Below are positions 25,801 to 36,744 of a stretch of 64,000 nt of DNA, in pieces. Origin of the DNA: Hetaerina americana (lineage: Eukaryota; Arthropoda; Insecta; Odonata; Calopterygidae); the NCBI GenBank assembly GCA_022747635.1, contig JAKTNV010000004.1, positions 23,591,679 through 23,655,678 of the forward strand, written 5' to 3'. Both the position numbers and the translations under genes were made by a program. The notes beneath the pieces were generated by a model. That model was not told the origin of the DNA. It ran no database searches and saw only the letters and a list, made by a program, of their open reading frames with translations. Within the stretch, counting starts at the first letter, position 1. Every line of letters starts with the position of its first letter.

Positions 25801-27770
25801 AATTGGTAGAGAATGCTCAGATAAGAGTGACGAAGCGCGACAAGTAGCTCAGAAGGCGGTAAAAAGATACATGAGTATCGTGCACAGTAATTTATGAGTA
25901 GCCCTTAGGCGATAATCTTCACCTAGCTCCTCTTGCAAAACGCGTTCTCTCAGCCGATGCCAACGACTTCCTACTCCATCCCGCCCGTTCTCACAGCTCT
26001 AAAAATTACCTACGCACTTGAACTTTCATTTTCTCGAGAGATGGGATGAATGTTTGGAGTTGCTAAATCAGAGATCCAAGACTCAAAATTTATAACCGGC
26101 ATCCTACGGCTTTGACTACCGTTAACAAAGGAGATATTTTCTTGAATTACAATTCAATGATAGAATAATATGAATCAATTTTATCCTACACATCTGTTTC
26201 CCACCCAATTGAAAGAAAAATGGGGTTTAAACAGATTTTTTCTTAATTACACTTGGGTATATTTGCATTTTCCCTGCATCAATGCGATAACATATATCTA
26301 CACAGCTATTTCCGGGGTTCAAAAATGCCAACTATGTTACTGCTGTTATGTCACATGGTAAACGAGCTAAATTTCGACTAAGACTAAGAACAGTCCAATC
26401 ATTTTCAAGTATTTGAATTTCTTTTCTGCCAAGAGAAATCATTCTTGCAAGTCTATTTCCAGTCTATAAAAACTAGCTATTTTGGTGGAATGAAGTTGAA
26501 TGTTTGGCTAAAGGCTATTAGAAACATTGCTGTAAGCATGTACCGAAATTTCACCCTACTAGACACTAATAAATATTGAGATGGAGATCGTTTTACAAAT
26601 TAATACAAGAAGTACATACATATATTTTATGCAATCTTATCAATATTATTAATACACCTATGTATTGAATTTTTACCATTTCCAGGTATTCCACGACTAA
26701 TGAATATGGCCTTCAATTGGAAAACATATTTCCATGGACGGGTATACATTTTTGATGTGTTAAATTATTCAATGTTGAGTTATTTCATTCCAATAGTACA
26801 CGAAAAGTTCACTACGAACTTAAATTATTATAGGTGCTGTTGAATATGTTGTGGAGAAGAAAAAGTGTTTACACGCTGATTTGTACGAGTTTGTCAATAA
26901 CGTAAATCTCAATTCCCTTATAATAGTAATACCAGGTAAAACGTATAAAATAATGGATTTATTGACATTCCTACTGCTATATCTACTCTCTCACACTCAA
27001 AAATGTATTTAATATATGTGTATCCGTTAAAATCTTCCTCCAATATGCGAGAACAGATCGAATCCTGGAAAATAATGAGACTAAATGAGTGAAAAAAACG
27101 ATTTAATACTCATGAAAACAACTGACCAAAAACGAAAAGAATGGATATTATTGAAATATAAATGAATTTGACGCATATGAATTAAAGTCTAAAGCCGAAG
27201 GCCTTCAATATTCTAAAAATACCATAAATAAAATCCAACTATATATGGTAAGGAATTGGCCTTATTAGGAATTATCCTATGTAAAATACGCAGTTAAAAT
27301 TGAATTTTTTCTAATATCCTTCAACTTTCGTTGATGATAAAAATAACTTAAGTATGTAGTATAATTTAGAATAAACTCGTTAGGCGTACTTACATCAAAT
27401 ATTGATATGGAATCACAGGTTATGATGGGTCCAATAGAGAAAGTACTATGACCAATCAATGACCTTGACTAAATCAAGATAAAAGGGAAATGAAAACACT
27501 GAAAAAAATTAATACATCTTATTCGTAGACTTTTGTAGAATCTGATATATAACGTTCAGAACACGTTAAAATCTGAATTTTGAACCTATCTGTTTTAACT
27601 TTGCTCATTTGTGCCGATAATCTTCAACGATTCCGTGCGTATTTAATGCTGGGTTAAATTACTTGGGTCAGAAATATCTTTCATTGTAAAGTATCACTTA
27701 CTTTTTGTTAATAATGGCCTTTAAGAATCTTCATGCTTGAGTAGAAAGATCCGTAACCCTCCACATAATT
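22827..27770. other. no recognised feature
   Basis: Long AT-rich stretch with no recognised repeat, RNA gene or credible protein. Confidence 0.45.
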
Positions 27771-29460
27771 GCTAATCATTTCGTGCCCATATGAAAGTGG
27801 GTCTCTGAAAAAAAAACATGAAGAAATAATGTAGCGCGGAAATGAACGATCTCCTCAAAACCTCCGATTGTACCTCGAATAAAAGACGAAAGGATATAAG
27901 GTACAATGAACCTAAGCAAAAATTGCACACATACCGCATCTTTTCATACCTGTTTCTTATGGGGACGCCCACGGCTGCTCCTTGCGTCTGACCTCGGAAA
28001 GATATTATATAACGTTGCAAAAAAAATACAGCAGGAGGTGCGAAGAGAAAGCAGGAGAAGTGGTGAAAGGAGCCATTGCTTCCTTGGCCTCGTCCACATC
28101 GCCCGACGCGGGATAGAGGGTGGACGGAACGGAGCACTGTGGAACAATCGAAGATCACTGTGCTGGTGGCTCTGGGAACGGAGGCTGGAGGGGAGAGGCG
28201 GAGGACTACGAAACAAGTCCGAGACCGATACCCCCAAAGTATAACACCCGATTCACACATTTTTAACAAATTTAAATTAAACACTTTTAAGTAATGGAAA
28301 TACATACACATACATATTATAGATTTCTTACCAAATTTTTAAGCACCATGGATCCGCCAAGTGTGGACTCTCAGAGGTGGAACGGGAGGTCTCTTGAGAT
28401 TAAGGTGACGGAAAAACAAAATTTATTAGTGAAAGTTTCAATCCATAACGTAGGTGATTGATATTAGGGTCCCAAAGTGGAAAGACGTTTCCATAACTGG
28501 TCTCGACGTCGCCACATGAGGCATCTTGAAAAAAAATACACATTCCGCAAAGGTTCCTGGGAGCCAACTTGACCCAGGAGCCATGAAAAATTACGATTTC
28601 CCATCTCGTGTAAAAAGTTTGATCACCAGTCCACATGTAACGTGAAAATTAGGATTTTTCATTAACCACTTTGCGGCCGAATGAGTTTCCAACGGCGTTT
28701 CTCTGTAGAGATTCCAAACATCCTGCAAAGACCACACGTTGATATGGGATACACACGATGGCGGACTAATGGAAAAAATAAGTGCACATCGACGAGACAA
28801 CGAAGGGGAATGCGGATTACAGCTCACTCGTCGAACCACTCCACTCGACGTCTTCGATGTCTGATCGCCGTCGAGCGTAACACGTATGCCTGTCGCGGCT
28901 CTGAAACTTCGGAGTTGAATGAGGGAATGAGAGATTGAAAGAGGGACGGCGAAGGACACGGTCGATCGCGGGTCCCACGAGTGGGAGCGAATGGGGGTGT
29001 ATGAATAGCCATCGTCTACGACGACGACGAAAAGGCTCATCCCTGCCCAACGACTCACCATACATCTGAGTCTTCTCGTGCCGCCAGAACGCAGCGAATC
29101 CAAGGACGCTCTTCTCATCATTGCGCGCCCCATCGCTCCAGAAAGAGGACTCGAGAAACGTATGAGGAGTGCAAGAGGGATCTCGGAAGGGTTTCGGGAT
29201 GACCGAAGAACTTCCGCAATTTCATATCAAGGTTTCCAACGTTACACGTGTCGAATTGTCGAGGTCGAGAGTTGGACAATTAAGCCGAAGGACCTTTGTT
29301 TGAGAAGCCTTGGTGACCGTATTCCATCCAGTGGACAAGGATATATCCATATTTTTTTTCGATTTGGTTATATAACAAGCGTGACTGATCCTGTCTTCAA
29401 AAGGTTTGCTGAGATTCTTAAACAACTGGGGGAAAACCTTCATTGCACAGCCTAAATATT
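27771..29460. other. CpG-rich island, possible exon or promoter region
   Basis: CG dinucleotides are common and composition is more balanced than in the flanks. The longest frame, 180 codons on the minus strand (29133-28591), has no recognisable domain. It contains a good splice donor, ATG|GTGAGT on the minus strand (GTGAGT at 29058-29053). On the opposite strand 125 codons are open at 29078-29455. This is the most gene-like non-repeat DNA in the window, but coding status is not demonstrated. Confidence 0.35.
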
Positions 29461-30307
29461 ATAAGCCTACGTTTTTTAAGATTCAAAAGTTGCGCTTAAT
29501 CGTAGACACATGAGTTAAAACTAGTTAATTTTTTTCTAGTTATAAAAAAATGCCAATATTTCTTATCTGTTTAACATTTGTCACTCGTATTTTCAATTCG
29601 AAAAAAATACTGTTTTCTGAATACTTTCCAAATGCGACAATTCACATTTTAAACTACTATTCACGAAAAACCGAATTAACGATTACACCACTCCGGTTTC
29701 TTAAGTAGCCAACGGAACTTCGAAGAGTGAGAAACATTTTGCAAGAAAAGCTTTTGAGAGGATTAGTTTATTTTTTTGCGAATTCCATTGGGCTATGAAA
29801 AACTTGTTTGTGTGTATAATTCGGCCTCTAAAATTGTGCTGTCTTTGTAATTGAATACTTTGAAGTTTCGATTATTTATTCGAGTTTCCAAATATTTGGT
29901 TCAAAAATGGCGACTACGCATTCGAGTATGTTGAATTTATTTGAATAAATTTGATACCTAAACATGTAATCAAGTATTATATTTACGTTGGCGTTTGAGC
30001 CTCGAATATTAAACCGTTTTCATCAGGTATACAAATACTCGGGAAAGCACTCACGATGCTGAGAGAATCCAATACGTTATATATGTGTTCTCTTAGTACC
30101 AGAAAAGGAGTGTAAGTATTTCGGTTAATTTAAGATAGCTGGCGTATTCACTCAGTCACTCATGCACCACGGAAGATAATTCACAGCCATTAAACTACGT
30201 ATGCAAATCTTTAACAACACAACGGTATAATAATGTATAATACAGTTCTGATAAGTTTACAGAAAGTTTCAGATTTAATTTTTTCCAGTTAGCCATTTTC
30301 ATCTACG
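29461..30307. other. no recognised feature
   Basis: AT-rich DNA with no recognised feature. Confidence 0.45.
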
Positions 30308-30505
30308 GTTTATTCATTTATTTTATTTATCGAGTTAATTGGGCAAGATTGAGAATAATTGTTCCTTCTTCCACCTTATCCCTTAGACACGACATTGAAG
30401 ACAATTACATATGCCCAAGGCCTAGGTTGAGGTCAATCCACCTAGGCGAGACTCGGACCTCTGGCTTGGCAGGCGAGGACGTTACCCAGCCGCCACCAGG
30501 GCCCA
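30308..30505 (-). mobile_element. SINE4, tRNA-Gly-like head and A-rich tail
   Basis: On the minus strand, 30504-30435 resembles tRNA-Gly(GCC). It shows TCGCCTGCCAAGCC in the anticodon region (real tRNA-Gly has TCGCCTGCCACGC) and a B box GGTCCGAGTCTC. A roughly 120-base body follows, then an AATAAAATAAATGAATAA-like tail near 30308-30330. The degenerate stems and the retroposon tail argue for a SINE or tRNA retropseudogene. Confidence 0.65.
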
Positions 30506-33339
30506 GCAGCAGATGAGTGAACTGGGGCGTGAATCATATTCTTTAATTCACTTATTTCTATCTTTATCAAATTTTATCATAAACAGTTCGCAGAACCTTG
30601 GAACTTTTTCCTTTAAAAATTCTGCCCCATTTTTTGTCAAAATGGAGGATTAAATTGGCGCAAGTATAGTGATTAGAATAGGGTACAATTAAAGGCTATT
30701 CCAGAATATTCAGCAATGTTTTGAGAAGCACCGATTGTCAGTTAGGGCATGAAAATATATGATTATTTAGATATATTAAATGCAACAAATATAAATTATG
30801 AGTTGAACTATGCTGCAAATAAACAATGAGAGACAGACATATAATAATCATGGTCGAAATCATCCATCGGATTCACTTTCGCCTAGGAAAATTTCTGATC
30901 GGGCTGTGGGACCAGAGGTTGAGAATAATTTAACTGCAAGTATGCGAAAGGGGATGGGTTTCAAAGGAAATTAAAGGTAGGGTAGGGAGGAAGCAAACCA
31001 ACAATTTCAACATATGTTTAGGACAGTCAGTGCATAAGATATTTTTATTCCATTATTTTATTTGATTTTTCTCAACACATACATATTTTAATTCCATTAT
31101 TATTCTTTGCTATGATATTTTACCGCATCTTTCTCATTATTATTCCAGCACAATCGCCTATATTAATTAAGCTAGAGGTTAAGCATTTTCAAAATACTGA
31201 TTCCTATTCTGATATATATGCTGTCTTTCATATTTTAATATAATATAGATAAGTGCGCGGCAAAGTACCAAGAGTACATCATTTGAGTTCATCATGTACT
31301 TGTCAAATTTAACGACACTCCTCCCATCATGCAAAAAAATCCAACTGAAACATGAAAAATATTTCAAAGAAAATGGTCTCTCAAGCAGGTAAAGGTTGTA
31401 TCCTAAAATCGATACCAATCACAGAAAACGTTCAACTGGTGTCTTCTTCGAAGGTCAAGACATCAATTATGTATAGTTTATTGTCTCATAAAAATCAGTG
31501 CATAGACACTCAAGAGATTATTTTATTCCACATCGCATCACGTGGTATCAGATGAAATAGTGTCATCATTTTCGCGAAATAAGTGCAGCCCAATACTTCC
31601 TTTCCATTCTTCCTTACACATTTAATGGAACGAACCAGGATCTTGTGATTTCGAGGAGTCTAAAAATATCTTTGGGAGATTAAAATACTATATCAAGTGC
31701 TGAATTCGCCTCAGTGAAAATATCAAGGTAACATAGACCATAGACTTGAAATATTGTGCCACGGAAGACAATCGCCAAAGCTGAACCCACATAGTATTTG
31801 TACATGTGCACGTGCGTGCATGTACACGCACGCACGCGTGCGCACTAAAACACGTAAAATAAGCAGTAAGGTGATTTTAATCATCATAGTTTTTGTGGAT
31901 GAAATATTTCTTGGAAAAAAGATGTGCAAACTTCTACTGTATAAATAAATATGTTCCATTTTGAATCTAAGCAATGTTGAGTAATTGTGCATTATAATGT
32001 AATTGTATTTTCTATAAATCCGTTGGTTATAATAGAGAATACAATAATTACAGTTACAGTCAAATTATCATTTAAGTATTTTATATTTATAGATCTTATC
32101 ATTTCCGGTAATTTAATTTAATCAAAATATAAAAATCTTCACCAAAAGTAAATAGCCTGAACTACGATAAATAAAAACGGTCAGTCATTTAGACGCATAT
32201 TGGCATGAGGAATATATTTTTCACACTCAAATCCCATGCTATTTTGGTTGCACTATCAGGTGTTCATTATTTCACAACCTAATGTGTATGCAAACACATT
32301 GCTAAGTCAAACATTAGTTTCTTAATATTTATTATTTGGACGATTAGAATCCTTTAGTATCCTGCGTCAAGATATTTATGCACTTTATAATAATTAAAAT
32401 TACCACAAGTATTCTTCCGTCGCTCCTTTAATCTACTGAGCCTAAATCCAATCTAGCTAATTATATTTCATTCTATTGGGGCATATACATTATTAAGAAA
32501 AATACGAATGTATTTTCTATTTGTCAAACAAAGGGTGAACGATTCAATACACCTTGAATACAGAGGTACCTGCAGGAAAGGCTTTCTCATTGGATTTAAG
32601 CTCACTTTCTATTGCTTCGATGGAGAAGGTTTTCTAAAAATGGATTTAATGATTCATCATGCTGCAAAACCACAAAGGATGCCCAATTTTCGAAATACCA
32701 ATTGGGTATCAGCTAATATGCCTCTATAATTAGCCAGCTTTAAGTACAGGTTGATGAAACCCTTCAAACCAAATCACCTGTTCTGGGACACTTAAACTTA
32801 CGTCGAACGTAATTCAAACAAAAATATATCTACTGCCTACATCTTAAAATAATAGGAAATACAAATAATTACCCGTGATAATGTATCAAAGCATAAAAGG
32901 TACACTTAAAAGGAGAATTTAATGGTAAATAAAACCTCTGATATTTTTTTTGCAGCCAACGCAAATAATTTTAAAAATGATTACTTCATAGTAATACTTG
33001 AAACCTATAGCAAATGACTTTTTGAACCTAAACATGTAGTTTTGCTGTGTCAATGTGTATCTATCACTGACAGAAATAATTCACTTCTCTCTCACGGTTC
33101 AATACATTACCAGACCCTGCTATAGGAATATAATTCCAAGACCTTTGTGTCACTAGACGATGAAAGAAGACACTTTGCTTTTCCACATAGAATATTCCTT
33201 TATTATGAAGGATTTCCACCGTGTTACGGCTGAACTGGTATGACCGTTCAAGACAACGCAATTAGAACATTTAGAATCCAACATCAAATTATGCTTTTTC
33301 CTAATATACTTCCCCTTTTTTCCTAGCTACTTACAGTAT
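30506..33339. other. no recognised gene; Z-DNA-prone tract
   Basis: AT-rich. The only distinctive piece is the alternating purine-pyrimidine GT/GC tract at about 31801-31845. Short open frames around it are artefacts. Confidence 0.45.
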
Positions 33340-33440
33340 GTTGTTATGATGGGGTGTGGTAGAATAGTGGATGGATTTTATGGTGAACGGCCGGAGGATT
33401 GGGGTTCAAATCCAAATGATGCTCTTTGTCATTGCATCAA
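33340..33440 (+). repeat. tRNA-like SINE head, single copy
   Basis: A-box-like TGGTAGAATAGTGG (33357-33370) and B-box GGTTCAAATCC (33403-33413) lie about 45 bases apart, the spacing of a tRNA gene. No complete cloverleaf forms. It sits directly upstream of a degenerate foldback. I saw no second copy in the window. Confidence 0.5.
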
Positions 33441-33477
33441 AAACAAAACTGTGAATTAATAATGAATTAAGGATACA

Positions 33478-33622
33478 GCACTTTTCCACAAAATGAAACT
33501 TTATTGTATGACGCGCGTATCAACTCACAGTCCCAGGATAGAATTTGTAAATATAGCTACAAAATGGCTGTGGGAGTCGAAACGCGTGTCGTACAATAAA
33601 GCTTTACTCTGTGGAAAAGGGC
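33478..33622. mobile_element. degenerate short foldback with ribozyme-like remnant
   Basis: 33478-33531 and 33567-33622 are imperfect reverse complements; both outer ends read CTTTTCCACA-like and both contain TACAATAAAG/CTTTATTGTA. The right arm holds GAAAC-GCGT-GTC (33579-33590), which matches the GAAAC-N4-GTC block of FB3 and FB4. The upstream CTGAAGA half of the core is not preserved. It is old and probably inactive. Confidence 0.6.
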
Positions 33623-34256
33623 TATAGCTTTTATTTTACTATAGATTCCTTTCACTCTATCAACCCTGGAAATGTTTATCTCAAAACTGTGAATTCACAG
33701 ATAACTGGCCGCCTTGGGAAACCTTTGACAGCACAGGGCAATGAACTGGTTCTCCCTACCGTGGTGTGCCAATTTCACGTTCTGTAGAGCTTGGTATGAG
33801 GCTAGTTATACCCTCACTTATCAAATCATTCTTCGGTTGATTATTGAGGCGATGGTCGTTTATTCTGCTGTTCCTCGAAAGAGTGCTTCATTCAAAAAAG
33901 AAATAAGGCCTACCTCTTCCCATTTCCGGGTATCTGAACGGGTTTATATCTCCAACTTTTGGGAGTCACCAGGTCGAAAGTTGAATTCTTCCTGCAGTTG
34001 TTACAAATTTCTAAAAGGATTGTTATTTCCGTATTTTCCACTTTCGCGAGAAGTTTTAGCTACGCCCTGCTCAAACAATCATCGTCTATGTTCAGCATTT
34101 TCAGCCCAACTCTGCGCGGCATGCATTCGGTTCTACATACACATGAGATTCGTTCAATAGCGAGTGATTTTATTATTTTTATCCCATTTATATCGTGGAA
34201 AAATTTTAATTTTGTTATATTTGTCAACTTAATTTGCCATACCCATAAATGTGATA
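33623..34256. other. no recognised feature
   Basis: A 139-codon + frame (33741-34160) has no recognisable domain. Confidence 0.4.
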
Positions 34257-34605
34257 CGTGAAATGGATAGAGAAGAAAACAAACGAGGAAGTACTTGATA
34301 TGGTAGGCGAAGAGAGGGGTTTGTTGGGAGAAATCCTATGGAGGCAGGAAAAGTGGATGAAGGGGGTATTGACCAGCAGCGGGTTGTTGAAGACTGTAAT
34401 TGAGGGGAGAATGTTAGGCAAACGAGGAAAGGGAAGGACCAGGATTGGGATGTTGGACGGGATGAAGGGAGGAAGAAAGTACTCAGGGGTGAAGAGGGAC
34501 CTGATGTAGAGTAGGATGTAGCGTTTTGCCAGGGGTCACAAATTATTTAATTAGTAATTATGACCACCGAAAAACCTACCTTAACCGGTAGATTACCTAA
34601 TAATA
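34257..34605 (+). mobile_element. LINE-A 3' end, strongly 5'-truncated
   Basis: Starts inside the C-terminal domain (VKWTEKKTNEE-type box, here MKWIEKKTNEEVL) and is open to the stop at 34507-34509. The 3' UTR with CTACC-TTAACC-GGTAG and a terminal ATA repeat follows. It is very similar to 2035-2390. Abrupt 5' truncation with an intact 3' end is what LINE reverse transcription produces. Confidence 0.9.
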
Positions 34606-34708
34606 ATATGTGATACAAGTTTAATCCATTAAATCTAGTATTACGTCAGAGGCTGTCGTCGAAATTTGAAATATGTTCAGGTTCCCAATGCCTGCATCTA
34701 ATGATGAA

Positions 34709-34722
34709 CACGTTTTCCACGA
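34709..34722. repeat. 14-bp target-site duplication, left copy
   Basis: CACGTTTTCCACGA here and at 34976-34989 is identical and brackets foldback FB3. Confidence 0.85.
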
Positions 34723-34767
34723 AGAATTCTGCATGTCCGGGTTTTCACCGCGTTGTTGTTTGAAGCC

Positions 34768-34805
34768 GACAACAGTTTCGCCGAAGTTTCATCCGGCGTC
34801 TTCAG
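34768..34805 (-). ncRNA. hammerhead-like ribozyme core, FB3 left arm
   Basis: Mirror of the core at 34863-34900: CTGAAGA, one extra base, a paired stem, GAAAC, TGTT, GTC, read on the minus strand. Confidence 0.5.
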
Positions 34806-34862
34806 GTCGAAGAGTCGTCGCCGAAGATTCCAGACGCCGAAGTTTCATCCGGCGTCTTCGAC

Positions 34863-34900
34863 CTGAAGACGCCGGATGAAACTTCGGCGAAACTGTTGTC
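34863..34900 (+). ncRNA. hammerhead-like ribozyme core, FB3 right arm
   Basis: CTGAAGA (34863-34869), extra C, stem II GCCG/CGGC (34871-34874 with 34885-34888), GAAAC (34889-34893), loop TGTT, GTC (34898-34900). This matches the hammerhead order C3UGANGA - stem II - GAAA - short stem III - UH. An extra base after A9 is known from the chrysanthemum chlorotic mottle viroid hammerhead. Hammerheads with very short stem III are known in Penelope-like elements. A convincing stem I within the monomer is not visible, so self-cleavage is unproven. Confidence 0.5.
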
Positions 34901-34975
34901 GGCTTCAAACAACAACGCGGTGAAAACCCGGACATGCAGAATTCTTCAAGCCACCGCCGCGAAAATCTACGCAGC

Positions 34976-34989
34976 CACGTTTTCCACGA
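34976..34989. repeat. 14-bp target-site duplication, right copy
   Basis: Exact copy of 34709-34722. Confidence 0.85.
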
Positions 34990-36744
34990 GTTTTCATCAC
35001 AGTTGACTGTACAAATCCTTAAATGGTAACAGAGGAAAACTTACCAATGGTTCAGAAGAAACTTGTACACTAAACCACTGATTTCATAGCGTTTTTAATA
35101 ATCGTCCTCTATAACTATTCGAGTCGATACCCGATGGCTTCCAAGAACCTGTCTCTAAATCTGTTCTCTTCTATTGGAACCAAAAGCCAAATTAAAGACA
35201 TCAGTCGAAACTAATCTCCAGACCCTGATCATATTCTTACCCATGAATACCACCATTATGACATTACTTTCAAGGGATATAAGTGGATTTTATTGACTTA
35301 ATAACTAATCCCAACATCAATTCAATCACCTGTTTTGTCACGTTCAACTTTCTATCATTCAGAATTAAAGTTTACAAGCACCAGCCGAACTTGTCAGTTA
35401 CTAATGTCAAGATTGTTATACATGATTCAAACCCGTTTTTCTAAACTAATTTAGTAGCATCCAATGCGTGGCCACTATTCATTAAGTCCTTATCAATATT
35501 TGACAAATTATTTTCGAATGATATCGAAACACGATGTCATTTTCTCATGTCCAGAATATTTAACGCTATTTATAATTTCATGAGCATCGTACCAGCTTTG
35601 AAGACTTTTTTTGAGACAAATTTCCGTTAAAAATAGGAATTGGAAAGTGGACGGCTTACTTTTGAACACTGACTGGTAGGCAACCGATTTCAAGAATGTG
35701 ACCGACCATTTGTCTTGATCGCTCCGTGATCTGAGTCACAACAAGACTGGCAGCCTTGAAACTGCCATAAATAACACCTTAGTTTGGAGTAAAAAAAGTG
35801 TCCACAGACTTATTTCGTATCGCTCCATTCGATCGCTTTCGTGAGGGGAGAACCCCAAGAATTTTAAAGGGTAATGAATTTGAATCGTTCAGTCTTAATG
35901 TCTTTTCCTTCAGAGACAATGGTGACAGTGGAGGATCAACTACAATTCGGAATGGCAAAGACTTCTTGGAATTTGAAATGCATTGCCAGACGAAATTAAA
36001 ATTTTTGAAAAATGATTCTGAGGGTTTGCAAACGAAATATGCGTGTTTTCCCAAAACTTTAAAATTAGGGGGTATTTTCCTGACCTTGGAACCTTGAAAA
36101 TAGGAATTCAACAAATATTTGCAACCTATACGACTTTCTCCGGTAAAGATTTGTACGTATAGCGGTCAATGTTTTGTTGAAACACATAAAACTGTTTCAA
36201 AACACTTTGGATAGTACTTAAAAGACACATTAATCGGTATCTTCTTCATTCTATGCGAGAATTGAATCAAATGTGATTATCTAAAATAAAAAATATGGAT
36301 TCAAAAGGGAGCACAAAGTAAAGAAAATTTCTGAAAGAACCTTATCTTAAATGTGGTATGCGCTTTCTAAACGTGCGTCGGCTGAGTGAGACAGCGGGAA
36401 GAAAGGGGCTTTGTTTTGCCTCTATATTATTTGTGGGCTCATAAATTTCAGGCATGATTTATTTTTGAATCTAAGCAATTTAATCCTAACAAGTGTACCT
36501 GTAGTAGGAAAATGACATTGCTGTAAAAGGAGTTCGGGCAGGGGGCTAGGGATGGGAGAGTGAGGGAGCTTCGTTTGATTTTCACCCGTCCCTCCCTCCA
36601 TATTCACGACGGCCAGAGTTTATGGTAGTCTACCTTGAAGAGGTTAATCTGTCCACAAAAGATCGCTATCCCTTCTCCAACTCCCTTAACACTCATATAC
36701 AGTACATATTCCAAGTATTTTTTTTCTCATTGATATCTCCTCCA
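34990..36744. other. no recognised feature
   Basis: Unrecognised DNA. At 35779-36114 both strands are open for about 100 codons, with no domain recognised. Confidence 0.4.

Larger units (their letters stand above)
34723..34975. mobile_element. Foldback element FB3, 91-bp perfect inverted arms
   Basis: 34722-34812 and 34856-34946 are exact reverse complements over 91 bases. The 43-base spacer repeats part of the arm (GAAGTTTCATCCGGCGTC at 34839-34856). Each arm carries the hammerhead-like core. 14-bp direct repeats flank it. There is no coding capacity. The perfect arms imply recent insertion, or arm homogenisation. Confidence 0.9.

Noticed and set aside
33741..34160. 139-residue protein
   Set aside because: No domain, and an overlapping frame of similar length is present; its size is compatible with chance.
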